Shown one piece after another: positions 1 through 8,051 of a stretch of DNA of 47,189 nucleotides. Under the pieces are notes generated by a model. It was not told the origin of the DNA, did no database searches, and was given only the letters and a program-made list of their open reading frames with translations. Positions within the stretch are counted from its first letter, which is position 1. Each line of letters opens with the position of its first letter. This DNA comes from WJLY01 sp964562405 (GTDB taxonomy: Bacteria; Joyebacterota; Joyebacteria; Joyebacterales; Joyebacteraceae): assembly GCA_964562405.1 (NCBI GenBank), contig CAZLTC010000013.1, positions 1 to 47,189 of the forward strand, written 5' to 3'. Position numbers and translations under genes: made by a program.

Positions 1-653
1 TGTCGCTGTCGCGGACGAGCATGTCGTAGTCGCCGGTCGGGGTGGCCGCCATGGCACCCCTCACGTTGAGGTCGAAGTCGGTCACCCAGCCGACGATGTT
101 CCCGGGGTTCCGGGCCACCATCGTCAGATCACCCGTAGCGAGGTCCAGCTTGTAGACATCGTGGAGCCTCGGGTCCTGCTGGTTCATCGCAATGATGATG
201 GTGTCGGGATGGTGCTTGTTGACGTCGACGATGCGAACCTGGACTCCGTCATATGGGGTCAGGTCGCGCTCGGCGCCGGTGTCAAGGTCGACGTCGTACA
301 GCCGCCAGTTCTCGTCGCCGCCCTTGTCCTGGAGATACATGATGTGGTTGTTGTCCTGCGACCAGAAGTAGCGGAAGATGCCGCGATTGGTGTCGTGGGT
401 CACGACGCTGTCGTCGCTCTCACCTATCGTCTTGACCCAGACGTTCAACACGTCTTCGTACGGAGCGACGTAGGCCATCTTCATCCCGTCCGGCGAGATC
501 CGAGCCCTGGCCTTCTCGGGATTGCCGACCAGCACTGTCCTGGGTATGAGCTTCGGCTCGCTGGTGGAGCACGAGGCGGTAAACAGCACAAGCCCGCCCA
601 GGAGAGCGACCAGCACGACGGCCGCGGCGATCCTCTTGGTTCTGACGAACATC
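1..653 (-). CDS. S9-type (prolyl oligopeptidase family) peptidase, N-terminal part; runs off the window
   Basis: The reading frame is open from ATG at 653 to the window edge, giving about 217 residues and no stop. The start MFVRTKRIAAAVVLVALLGG is a positively charged, hydrophobic leader. A Cys follows at about residue 28 (FTASC), which could be a lipobox but a poor one because position -3 is Thr. The rest reads as WD40-like/DPP-IV beta-propeller blades: ARISPDGMKMAYVAP, FRYFWSQDNNHIMYLQDKGGDENWRLYDVDLDTG, then VYKLDLATGDLTMV. In the S9 family this propeller precedes a C-terminal alpha/beta-hydrolase domain, which would lie outside the window, so the catalytic triad cannot be checked. The gene starts 42 nt after the sigma-factor stop and probably shares its transcript. 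The product is likely an exported aminopeptidase/oligopeptidase. A TolB-like propeller without peptidase is the alternative. Confidence 0.72.
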
Positions 654-695
654 CTCTCCCCCGTTCCGTTTGTGGCCGACAGACACCGACCATCC

Positions 696-1301
696 TCACA
701 CGTGTGCTTCGCTGGAACCTCTGGCAAAGTAGTCTGTCAAACGCTTCCTCAGAAACAGCCTCGCCCTGTGAAGGCGAGACTTCACTGCCGGCACCGTGAG
801 CCCGAGCACGTTGGCGGTGTCGTCCGTGGAGAGCCCGTGGATATCACGAAGCACGAACACGATCCGGTTGTCGGGCTCAAGCTCATTGATGTGCTTCGCC
901 AGGACCTCGTTCAACTCCTCGTTCATGACGGCGGAGCGCGGGTCCGTGGTCCAATCGGCAACGTCGCGCTCGATCTTGTCCCCACCCACGTCGACCGGCT
1001 TGTCGAGCGAGACGGTATCCAGCTTCTTCTTGCGGATGCGCATGAGGCAGGCGTTGTAGGCGATGCGATACAGCCACGTGGAGAACTGAGCCTCCTGCCG
1101 GAATCCCGGAAGGGCCTCGAAGGCCTTCATGAAGACTTCCTGCAGGCAGTCCTCCGCGTCCTCCGGATTGCCGAGCATCTTGAGGCACAGGCCGTAGATC
1201 TTACTCTCGTGCCGCAGGACCAGCTCGCTGAACGCGTCGCCGTCCGCGGACTTCGCCCGGGCAACCAGCTCGGAGTCTGTGAGGGAGTTCCGCTCGTCCA
1301 T
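696..1301 (-). CDS. RNA polymerase sigma factor, ECF (RpoE-like) sigma-70 family
   Basis: This 201-residue protein has the two-domain ECF layout. Region 2 spans about residues 8-80: it has the core-binding helix (AFSELVLRHESKIYGLCLKML), the GNPEDAEDCLQEVFMKAF segment and the -10 recognition stretch FSTWLYRIAYN. Region 4 lies near 130-185, with the helix-turn-helix GLSTDDTANVLGLTVPAVKSRLHRAR. I chose ATG 1301 because GAGG sits just upstream of it. ATG 1313, four codons earlier, has no visible ribosome-binding site. Such factors direct core polymerase to stress or envelope regulons. No anti-sigma or zinc-finger partner is adjacent; the next gene is an S9 peptidase. The family call is firm, but the regulon is unknown. 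Confidence 0.93.
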   Translation of the reverse strand: MDERNSLTDSELVARAKSADGDAFSELVLRHESKIYGLCLKMLGNPEDAEDCLQEVFMKAFEALPGFRQEAQFSTWLYRIAYNACLMRIRKKKLDTVSLDKPVDVGGDKIERDVADWTTDPRSAVMNEELNEVLAKHINELEPDNRIVFVLRDIHGLSTDDTANVLGLTVPAVKSRLHRARLFLRKRLTDYFARGSSEAHV

Positions 1302-1343
1302 CTGGCCTCGCATGTGCGAACGGACACGCAGGGTCCGGGGTCT

Positions 1344-1826
1344 CTAGTACCAGTCTCCACCGAGCGAGCGGGTCCCGAACTCCTCTCGCGCGATCTGCTC
1401 GACCAGTCTGGGCACCACGCTCCTCAGCAGCTCGGTGGACTCGGCGGCCTGTCGGGCGCCGTGCCCCATCTCGATCGCGTAGATGGATATCTCGAGCGGA
1501 GCGGATTGGCCGCGCGAGTCGCCTCGCTCGAGGACCACGCGGTACTCCCGATCGTTCCGCGAACCGGGCTTGACGATCAACTCCAGGTCGCCCAGCCCCA
1601 GCTTGCGAAGCTCGCCGATGTCACCACCCCCACTGCTGACCGCGTCGACCACGACGACCTTGCCGTATCCCGCCGCCAGCTCGAAGAGGTCCACGCCCGA
1701 TCCGGGCGACTCGATGATGTCCACGTCCGGATCGCCCAGCATTGTGTGCAGACCGCGAGCGACCTGCAGACCGACGTGCTCGACGTCCGCCGCGCGGTCA
1801 CCGATTCCGAGGATTAGAGACCTCAA
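1344..1826 (-). CDS. Divergent hydrogenase maturation protease-like protein (M52/HyaD-HycI family)
   Basis: The 160-residue product starts at TTG 1826, preceded by GGAGGG with good spacing; no ATG fits the conserved N-terminus. It opens with LILGIGD and then EHVGLQVARGL, matching the GxGN...D(D/E)GxG...L start of peptidases that trim the C-terminus of [NiFe]-hydrogenase large subunits. Glu16 and Asp61 (in KVVVVDAV) sit where the first two nickel ligands of HybD lie. No His is present in about residues 85-115, where the third ligand is expected; the nearest is His122 in MGHGA. Activity is therefore uncertain. It follows frdA after a 103-nt gap containing a hairpin and ends 42 nt before the sigma factor. 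No hydrogenase subunit is encoded in the window. The family call is good; the nickel role is inference. Confidence 0.72.
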   Translation of the reverse strand: MRSLILGIGDRAADVEHVGLQVARGLHTMLGDPDVDIIESPGSGVDLFELAAGYGKVVVVDAVSSGGGDIGELRKLGLGDLELIVKPGSRNDREYRVVLERGDSRGQSAPLEISIYAIEMGHGARQAAESTELLRSVVPRLVEQIAREEFGTRSLGGDWY

Positions 1827-1846
1827 GCAACCCTCCGAGTGTGCGC

Positions 1847-1863
1847 CTGGGCCTTCGGCCCGG
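1847..1863 (-). terminator. Hairpin between frdA and the protease gene
   Basis: A GGGCC-TTC-GGCCC stem-loop, extended by one G.U and one G-C pair, lies in the 103-nt space downstream of the frdA stop. There is no U-tract, so it may be a weak or Rho-assisted terminator, an attenuator, or an mRNA-processing site. Confidence 0.35.
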
Positions 1864-1929
1864 CGCGGCCGTTCCCGACCGGATCGCATTCGGGGGGACG
1901 GCGTAGCCGACCCACCGGACACGGTCGGG

Positions 1930-3561
1930 CTATTCCACCGGAATGTGGATCTTCCGGTCGGCCATTTCCGGACGACGGTACTCCGGAAGCAGCATAGGAG
2001 CCAGCCTGTCGGCCGGAACCTTGGCCTTGTCGAGCTCGGCGTGGAAGGCCTTGAGGTGCGCAAGCGTGATCCTGGAACCCTTCTTGACGCTCTTCGCGCG
2101 CTCCGCGGCGGCTTCACCGGCCCTGCGGCCGAACACGACGACGTCCAGGAGCGAGTTGCCCATGAGCCTGTTCGTCCCGTGAACGCCGCCGGAGACCTCA
2201 CCGGCCGCGTAGAGGTTCTTGATGTCGGTCTCGCACGTGTCGTCGATCTTGAGACCCCCGTTCTGGTAGTGCTGCGTCGGGTAGATCAGGATCGGGTGCA
2301 TCGCCATATCAATCCCGAACCGCTCGTACTGCCTGTGCATCGCGGGGACGCGGGCCTTGATAGCGCCCTCGCCGTGTATCAGTTCGATCACCGGTGTGTC
2401 GAGCCACACTCCCGGCTGTCCTGTCGGCGTCACCACGCCCTTCTTGCGCCCTTCGCACTCGCGGATGACCGCCGCGGACTCGACGTCGCGGGTCTCGAGT
2501 TCGTAGACGAAGCGCTCGCCGTCGATGTTCGTGATCTGCCCACCTATGCTGCGCACCTTCTCGGTGACAAGAAGCCCCAGGATCTGCTCCGGGTAGGCCG
2601 CGCCCGTCGGGTGGTACTGGATGGTGTCCATGTACTTGAGCGGCGCGCCCGCTCGGTATCCGAGCACCAGGCCGTCCGCGGTGGCGCCGTAGTGGTTGGT
2701 CGTCGGAAAGCCGGTCACGTGCAGTCTTCCGCCGCCGCCCGTGGCTAGAATGACGGTCTTGGCCTTCACGACCAGATACTCCTCGGTCTCCATGTTGTAC
2801 AGGATCGCGCCCGTCACCTTGTCCCCGTCCGTGAGAAGCTCGTATGCGGAGCAGAACTCGATGTGCGGGATCCTCCGGTTCAGCACCTCGTCCTTGAGGG
2901 TCTTCATGATCTCGCCGCCGGTGTAGTCGCGCGCAGCGTGCATTCTCTTGCGCGACGTGCCTCCTCCGTGGATCGTGATCATGGTGCCGTCCGCCTGCTT
3001 GTCGAACATGACACCGAGCTTCTCGAGCCACGCCAGGACCTCAGGCGCATCCATGACGAGAGCCTTCACAAGGTCAGGGTCGTTCTTGTAGTGCCCGCCG
3101 CCCATCACATCCAGATAGTGGGTAGCCGGTGAGTCGTTCTCCTTATCGGCACCCTGGATGCCGCCCTGGGCCATCACGGTGTTCGAGTCGCCGAGGCGCA
3201 ACTTCGTTACGAGCAGCACGTCGGCACCCTGCTCCTGCGCGACGAGAGCCGCGGCCGCTCCGGCGCCGCCTCCGCCGACGATGAGCACGTCGACGTCGTG
3301 GTCGACCTTCGAGAGATCGAACGACTTGGGGTCGATCGCGCTGTACGCCTCGAGCACGTTCGCGTACTCCTTGGGCGTGCGCTGTCCCTTCGAGGGCCCC
3401 ACCTTCAGCGTGCGGAAGACCTCGTCCTTGTAGTCGGGGTGGAACTCCTCAAGCAGCTTCTTCTTCGCGTCGGCCGACAGTGGAGGAAACTCCTGGTGAA
3501 GTCGCTCCTTGCGCGTGGCCTCAACGCGCTTGATCAGCTCGAGCATCTCCGGGGTATACAA
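1930..3561 (-). CDS. Fumarate reductase/succinate dehydrogenase-type flavoprotein subunit (soluble, TfrA/FrdA-like)
   Basis: 543 residues. The start is TTG 3561 with AGGAGG seven bases ahead. An N-terminal segment of about 90 residues precedes the Rossmann FAD fold (VDVLIVGGGGAG, 91-101). Active-site residues of the FrdA/SdhA family are visible: His317 in QYHPTG, Arg337 in TEKVRSIGG, His431 in TQHYQNGG and Arg465 in HGTNRLMGNSL. The FAD-linking His of membrane-bound FrdA/SdhA is Asn127 here (DSNTVMAQGG). FAD is therefore probably not covalent, as in NadB and the soluble thiol:fumarate reductases. The likely reaction is fumarate to succinate or the reverse, in the cytoplasm. It follows frdB by 10 nt and is the last redox gene of the hdrCBA-mvhD-frdBA run. 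L-aspartate oxidase is less likely given the FeS partner and context. Confidence 0.88.
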   Translation of the reverse strand: MYTPEMLELIKRVEATRKERLHQEFPPLSADAKKKLLEEFHPDYKDEVFRTLKVGPSKGQRTPKEYANVLEAYSAIDPKSFDLSKVDHDVDVLIVGGGGAGAAAALVAQEQGADVLLVTKLRLGDSNTVMAQGGIQGADKENDSPATHYLDVMGGGHYKNDPDLVKALVMDAPEVLAWLEKLGVMFDKQADGTMITIHGGGTSRKRMHAARDYTGGEIMKTLKDEVLNRRIPHIEFCSAYELLTDGDKVTGAILYNMETEEYLVVKAKTVILATGGGGRLHVTGFPTTNHYGATADGLVLGYRAGAPLKYMDTIQYHPTGAAYPEQILGLLVTEKVRSIGGQITNIDGERFVYELETRDVESAAVIRECEGRKKGVVTPTGQPGVWLDTPVIELIHGEGAIKARVPAMHRQYERFGIDMAMHPILIYPTQHYQNGGLKIDDTCETDIKNLYAAGEVSGGVHGTNRLMGNSLLDVVVFGRRAGEAAAERAKSVKKGSRITLAHLKAFHAELDKAKVPADRLAPMLLPEYRRPEMADRKIHIPVE

Positions 3562-3571
3562 CTGAGTCCTC

Positions 3572-4255
3572 CTAGTCTACCGGCTCCATGTCTCTGTTGT
3601 TGTAGAGCTTCGCGAGCTCAGGCTCGTTCATCTTCATGAGCTTCGCGACGTCATTGTCGAACTTGCCCTTCTCGATCTCCTTGACGCGCTTTTCGAGATG
3701 CTTCGACTTCGGGGCGATGTGCCGCGAGTAGAGTCTGCGGCAGAGAAGCGCGACCTGGTACTGCACGATCTCGGCAGGGCAGCGCGACGCGCAGAGCCCG
3801 CACAGGATGCAGTCGAACGAGAGGTCGGCGGCCTTCGCGATGTCGCCCCTCAAGGCGGCCTGGATGTACTCCATGACCTCGATGTCCTGAGGGCACGCCT
3901 TCGTGCATGTGTTGCACGCGAGGCAGCGGAAGACCTCCGGGTAGAGCTTGAGCACGGACTCCGACGTCGGCGGCAGCTCCTCGATATCGTAGATAGCCTT
4001 GTTGCCGGGGAAGAACGGGATCTCGGCAAGGTACATCTCGTCCTGCACGACCTCCTGACACGCGAGCCCGACCTTCAGACGGTAGTCGTCCTTCGTTCTG
4101 TAGACCGTTCCGCACGCGCCGCAGAAGGCTCCCCTGCACCCGCACCCTCTCACGAAGCGATAGCCGGCGTACTCCATCGCCTTCATGATGGTGAGGTCCT
4201 TGGGCACCTCGTAGGGCTTACCCATCACATAGATGGTCGCCATGTTCTCTGCCAT
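3572..4255 (-). CDS. Fumarate reductase/succinate dehydrogenase-type iron-sulfur subunit (2Fe-2S plus two 4Fe-4S sites)
   Basis: 227 residues. An N-terminal 2Fe-2S ferredoxin fold holds Cys38, Cys40, Cys45, Cys48 and Cys66 (GCGCRGAFCGACG, LACQ). A helical ferredoxin domain follows with CLACNTCTKACP (111-121) and CILCGLCASRCP (149-159). The Cys pattern fits the FrdB/SdhB/TfrB electron wire between flavin and a second redox module. Unlike methanogen TfrB it has no C-terminal CCG (HdrB-like) domain; that module is supplied here by the separate hdrB gene. It lies 10 nt upstream of the flavoprotein gene and 83 nt after mvhD. No membrane anchor subunit is nearby, which supports a soluble complex. 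ATG 4255 is the assumed start, with a modest purine-rich RBS; ATG 4243 is possible. Confidence 0.87.
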   Translation of the reverse strand: MAENMATIYVMGKPYEVPKDLTIMKAMEYAGYRFVRGCGCRGAFCGACGTVYRTKDDYRLKVGLACQEVVQDEMYLAEIPFFPGNKAIYDIEELPPTSESVLKLYPEVFRCLACNTCTKACPQDIEVMEYIQAALRGDIAKAADLSFDCILCGLCASRCPAEIVQYQVALLCRRLYSRHIAPKSKHLEKRVKEIEKGKFDNDVAKLMKMNEPELAKLYNNRDMEPVD

Positions 4256-4338
4256 CTTGCGCTCTTCCCCCCTGGTTGACGCTAGGGCGTGATCGTGTCT
4301 GACGGCCCGGCGAAAGTTCTGACGGCCGCCTCAGTTCG

Positions 4339-5157
4339 TCATCTGGTCTTGCGCCCGGACTTCTTGACGGCCTTCCTGACCTTCTTCGCGGGCTTCACGG
4401 CGGTCTTCTTCACCACCGTCTTAGCCTTCTTCGCGGGCTTCACGGCGGTCTTCTTCACCACCGTCTTAGCCTTCTTCGCCGGCTTGGCCGTGGTCTTCTT
4501 CACGGCCTTCCCGACCTTCTTCGCGGGCTTCGCGGCCGCCTTCTTCACGGCCTTCCCGGCCTTCTTCACCACCTTCTTCGCCTTCTTCGCGGGCTTGGCC
4601 GCAGCCTTCCTAACAGCCTTCTTAGCAGTCTTCTTGCTCTTCTTCACCGGCTTGGCCGTGGCTTTCTTCACTGCCTTCTTGGCCTTCTTCGCGGCCTTCT
4701 TGGCAGGCTTGGCCGGCGAGCGCGGCGGCGCCATCTTCGGCCTGCCCTCGCCCGCCAGAGACATCTCCAGCGGCCCCATCTCCTTGACGGCGTCGACGAA
4801 GTCGTTCATCACGTGGACGAGCTTTTCACCCTCGGCGGCCGATATCCATTCGAGGTGGAGACGCGCCGGGTCGACGCCCATGTCCTTGAGCATCCGCTTC
4901 AGGAAGGCCACGCGACGCATCGTCTTGTAGTTGCCGTCCTGGTAGTGGCAGTCGCCCGGATGGCAGCCGCCGATGAGCACGCCGTCGGCCCCCTCGCGGA
5001 AGGCCCACAGGACGTGCTGCGGATCGATCCTGCCGCTGCAGTTGACGCGCACGACGACGCCGTTCGGCGGATACTGCTTGCGCGACGTACCGGCCAGATC
5101 GGCCCCGGCGTACGTGCACCACTTGCAGAAGAAGCAGACGATTCTCGGTTCGAACAT
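4339..5157 (-). CDS. MvhD-like hydrogenase delta subunit fused to a histone-H1-like Lys/Ala/Pro-rich tail
   Basis: 272 residues in two unlike parts. Residues 1-131 are a complete MvhD domain: CFFCKWCTYAGADLAGTSR, VNCSGRIDP, GCHPGDCHYQDGNYK and LEWISAAEGEK. Its Cys residues bind a 2Fe-2S centre and pass electrons to HdrA. After a short linker, residues 147-272 are almost only Lys, Ala, Val, Thr and Pro in 13-15-residue units such as KPAKKAKTVVKKTAV, as in bacterial histone-H1-like proteins and mycobacterial HupB tails. The fusion is one uninterrupted frame. ATG 5157 follows the hdrA stop by one base and has GGAGG. The tail could bind DNA, RNA, polyphosphate or acidic partner surfaces; nothing here decides. 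It could also be a read-through join with a former histone-like gene. Confidence 0.9.
   Translation of the reverse strand: MFEPRIVCFFCKWCTYAGADLAGTSRKQYPPNGVVVRVNCSGRIDPQHVLWAFREGADGVLIGGCHPGDCHYQDGNYKTMRRVAFLKRMLKDMGVDPARLHLEWISAAEGEKLVHVMNDFVDAVKEMGPLEMSLAGEGRPKMAPPRSPAKPAKKAAKKAKKAVKKATAKPVKKSKKTAKKAVRKAAAKPAKKAKKVVKKAGKAVKKAAAKPAKKVGKAVKKTTAKPAKKAKTVVKKTAVKPAKKAKTVVKKTAVKPAKKVRKAVKKSGRKTR
4381..4470. repeat. Exact 45-bp tandem duplication inside the Lys-rich tail of mvhD
   Basis: Two identical 45-bp units, 4381-4425 and 4426-4470, each encode 15 residues of the Lys/Ala/Pro tail. Related but diverged units continue to about 4710. Identity at synonymous sites implies a recent duplication, so tail length probably changes by slippage or unequal recombination in steps of 15 residues. 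Confidence 0.9.
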
Positions 5158-5158
5158 C

Positions 5159-7123
5159 TCAGTCCTCCAAGGCCGCCGAGACCATGTTGTAGATCTGGTC
5201 GTCGGTGAGGTTCTTCTGTGAAGCCGAGCCCGACGGGCACGCGGCTATGCAGGCTCCGCAACCTTCGCAGATCGCCTCCTTGATCCTGGCGACCCCTTTC
5301 TCCTCATCGAACTCAGCCGCGTCGTACGGGCAGACAGAGATGCAGACCCTGCAGCCCGCGCAGGAATCCTCGTCGATGCAGGCGATGATGGGCTCGCGGT
5401 AGTACTCCTTCTCCGCGAAGAGCGCCGCGACCTTGCTGGCCGCAGCCGACGCCTGTGCGACCGCCTCGGGAATGTCCTTGGGACCCTGAGCGGCTCCGGC
5501 GAGGTAGAAACCAGGCGCCAGGCTCTCGACCGGGCGCAGCTTCGGGTGCGCCTCCGACAGGAATCCCCACTCGTCCGTGTGGATCTTGAGCTTGTTGGCG
5601 AGCGCCTTGGCCGCGGGGTTCGGCACGGTGGCGAGCCCGAGGACGACCAGGTCGGCCGCGATCTCCACCTTTTCGCCTATGAGCGTGTCGACGCCCCAGA
5701 CCATCACCTTGCCGTCCTCCTCGAATACCTTCGAGACCTTGCCGCGCACGTACAGGACGTCGTCTTCCTCTGAGGCCCGGGTGTAGAACTCCTCGTAGCC
5801 CTTGCCGGCCGTTCTGACATCCATATAGAAGAGGTACGCCTGGCCGTCGTGCACCTTGTGCTTGTAGAGCATCGCGTGCTTCGTCAGGTACATGCAGCAG
5901 ACCTTGGAGCAGTACGGCATGTGGCTCTCGGGGTCGCGCGACCCGACACACGTGAGGAAGACGACCTCCTTTGGGACCTTGCCGTCGGAGGGCCGTCTGA
6001 CCTCTCCGCCGGTCGGGCCCGAGGCGGAGAGCATCCGCTCGAACTGGAGGCTCGTGATGACGTCGGGGTACTTACCGCCGCCGTACTCGCCGATGTTGCA
6101 GATCGGGTAGAGGTCGTACCCCGTCGCGACGACGATGGCGCCGACCTCCTCCTCTATGATCTCGTCCTCCTGCGTGTAGTCGATGCAACTGAGCGGGCAG
6201 ATCTTCGCGCAGATGCCGCACTTCCCGTCCTTCAGGAAGTACGTGCAGTGCGCGGCGTCGAGCACGGGCTTGTTCGGGACCGCCTGCGGGAACGGCGTGT
6301 AGATGGCCTTCCGCATGGCGAGCCCCTCGTCGAACTCGGACGGCGTCTTCGACGGGCACTTCTCCATGCAGAGCCCGCAGCCCGTGCACTTGTCGCGGTC
6401 GACGTACGACGCCTTCTTCCGGATCTTGACCTTGAAGCTCCCGACGAAGCCCGACACGTCCTCGATCTCGGAATAGGTGAGCAGCTTAATCCTCGGGTGC
6501 TGCGCGACCTCGACCATCTTCGGGGTCATGATGCACTGCGAGCAGTCGAGCGTCGGAAACGTCTCGGACAGCTGCGCCATGTGGCCGCCGATGGAGGGGT
6601 CTTTCTCGACCAGGACGGTCTCGTAGCCGGCGTTGGCTATGTCGAGCGCCGCCTGGATGCCGGCTATGCCTCCGCCGACCACCAGAGCGCGGTGCATCAT
6701 GGGGACAGCGATCGGCTCCAGCGGTTCGTCGAGTTTGGCCTTCTCGACCATCGACTTGATGATGCGGACCGCCTTTGCCGTGGCCGCGTCCTTGTCGCCC
6801 TGATGGACCCAGCTGCACTGCTCGCGGATGTTCGCGATCTCGACCTCGTACGGGTTGACGCCCGCGGCCCTTCCGGCGCGCCGGAAGGTCGCCTCGTGCA
6901 GGGTCGGCGAGCAGGCGGCTACGATGACCCCGTCGAGCTTGTGCTTCCTGATCGCATCCTTCACCAGGTTCTGGCCCGGGTCGGAGCACATGTATGTGTA
7001 GTCAGTGGAGTAGGCCACGCCGGGGTAGCTGGCCAGCTCCTCCGCCACGCGCTTGACGTCCACCGTCCCTGCGATGTTGGTGCCGCAGTGGCAGACGAAA
7101 ACCCCGATACGTTTCTCCATCAT
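5159..7123 (-). CDS. hdrA: Heterodisulfide reductase subunit A (HdrA), flavin-based electron bifurcation subunit
   Basis: 654 residues, the usual HdrA length. The N-terminal domain has Cys in VFVCHCGTNI, YMCSDPGQ and AACSPTLHE. The FAD domain follows (ALVVGGGIAGIQAALDIA, about 146-163; EKDPSIGGHMAQL; TLDCSQCI). Next come inserted ferredoxin motifs CTGCGLCMEKCP and CGICAKICP, and two C-terminal 4Fe-4S motifs CAGCRVCISVCP and CEGCGACIAACP. HdrA carries the bifurcating FAD: it splits electron pairs between a low-potential ferredoxin branch and the HdrBC branch. MvhD, encoded one base downstream, is its standard electron-input partner. The start is ATG 7123 or 7120, directly behind GAGGGGGG; 7120 has the better spacing. 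Product assignment is firm; the electron donor in this organism is unknown. Confidence 0.95.
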   Translation of the reverse strand: MMEKRIGVFVCHCGTNIAGTVDVKRVAEELASYPGVAYSTDYTYMCSDPGQNLVKDAIRKHKLDGVIVAACSPTLHEATFRRAGRAAGVNPYEVEIANIREQCSWVHQGDKDAATAKAVRIIKSMVEKAKLDEPLEPIAVPMMHRALVVGGGIAGIQAALDIANAGYETVLVEKDPSIGGHMAQLSETFPTLDCSQCIMTPKMVEVAQHPRIKLLTYSEIEDVSGFVGSFKVKIRKKASYVDRDKCTGCGLCMEKCPSKTPSEFDEGLAMRKAIYTPFPQAVPNKPVLDAAHCTYFLKDGKCGICAKICPLSCIDYTQEDEIIEEEVGAIVVATGYDLYPICNIGEYGGGKYPDVITSLQFERMLSASGPTGGEVRRPSDGKVPKEVVFLTCVGSRDPESHMPYCSKVCCMYLTKHAMLYKHKVHDGQAYLFYMDVRTAGKGYEEFYTRASEEDDVLYVRGKVSKVFEEDGKVMVWGVDTLIGEKVEIAADLVVLGLATVPNPAAKALANKLKIHTDEWGFLSEAHPKLRPVESLAPGFYLAGAAQGPKDIPEAVAQASAAASKVAALFAEKEYYREPIIACIDEDSCAGCRVCISVCPYDAAEFDEEKGVARIKEAICEGCGACIAACPSGSASQKNLTDDQIYNMVSAALED

Positions 7124-7146
7124 CCCCCCTCAAGCGATACCGTAGT

Positions 7147-8043
7147 TCAGGAAAGCACAGGCCGCGGATCAACGTAGTTGTCTTCGAAATCGATATGCTT
7201 CTCGTCGATGCCCAGAGCAAGACCCAGGAGCTGGGTGAAGTAGATGACCGGGATCTCCTGCCAGTCACGCACGCGCTCTGAGATCTCCTTCTGCTTCTTG
7301 TCAAGGTTGTAACGGCAGAGCGGGCAGGTCGTGACGATGATGTCGGCCCCCGCCCTGATGGCCGATGCGTTCACGTTCTGCGAGCAGTTGATCGCCGTGT
7401 CCTCGTCGCGCACGATCTGAAAACCCCCGCAGCATTCCGTCTTCATCGGAAAGTCCACGACCTCGCACCCGAGCGCATCGAGGAAATCCTCGAAGATCGT
7501 CGGCTGCTCGTGATCGTCGAACTCCATCTCCTTCGCAGGGCGCAGGAGCATGCAGCCGTAGTATGGAGCGACCTTGAGCCCCTTCAGGGGTTTCTTCACG
7601 GCCGAGCGCACCTTGTCGAAGCCGACGACGTCGCGGAGCATCTCGATATAGTGCAGCACGTCGACCTGCCCCACGTAGTCCTCTCTCGTGTAGCTCTCGA
7701 TGCGGCCGCGGGCCTCGGTGTCGGCCCGAAGGAAGAGGTTGGCCTTCTCACGCTTGTCCTTGTCCTCACGCATCACCTTGTTCGCGCGCTTCAGGACGTT
7801 GTAGCAGTACGCGCAGAGGGTGACGACCTTGTCGCCTATCCTCGACGCGTACTCGAGGTTGCGGACCGGCGCCAGGATGTCCATCACGTTGTCGGTGACG
7901 AGAGGAAACACCGCGCCGCAGCAGGTCCAGATCGGCAGCTCCTCGAGTTCGACGCCGAGAGCCTTGGCGCACTCGCGCGCCGAGACGTCGAAATCGCGTG
8001 CTCTCTCGTGCAGCGTGCAGCCGGGGTAGTACGGGATCTTCAT
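7147..8043 (-). CDS. hdrB: Heterodisulfide reductase subunit B (HdrB), two CCG domains
   Basis: 298 residues from ATG 8043, chosen because GGAGG lies five bases ahead. Two CCG domains are complete. The first has Cys9 (YYPGC), Cys41-Cys42 (TCCG) and CAYC at 77-80. The second has GC in YYGCMLL, ECCGGF and CPLC. In HdrB each CCG domain holds a noncubane 4Fe-4S cluster that cleaves a disulfide such as CoM-S-S-CoB. In bacteria the substrate is often unknown. It lies between hdrC and hdrA with short spacers and should form the cytoplasmic HdrABC unit. Here it may be the module that exchanges electrons or thiols with the FrdAB pair downstream. Confidence 0.94.
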   Translation of the reverse strand: MKIPYYPGCTLHERARDFDVSARECAKALGVELEELPIWTCCGAVFPLVTDNVMDILAPVRNLEYASRIGDKVVTLCAYCYNVLKRANKVMREDKDKREKANLFLRADTEARGRIESYTREDYVGQVDVLHYIEMLRDVVGFDKVRSAVKKPLKGLKVAPYYGCMLLRPAKEMEFDDHEQPTIFEDFLDALGCEVVDFPMKTECCGGFQIVRDEDTAINCSQNVNASAIRAGADIIVTTCPLCRYNLDKKQKEISERVRDWQEIPVIYFTQLLGLALGIDEKHIDFEDNYVDPRPVLS

Positions 8044-8051
8044 CAATGCCT

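Noticed and set aside
4381..4710. Tandem repeats considered as a CRISPR array
   Set aside because: The 45-bp units are contiguous without spacers and are in frame with a Lys-rich protein tail.
4290..4930. Plus-strand open frame rich in Phe (FFAGF repeats) opposite the mvhD tail, resembling a membrane protein
   Set aside because: The Phe-rich repeats are only the complement of Lys codons in the tail. The minus-strand frame has the MvhD domain and a proper start.
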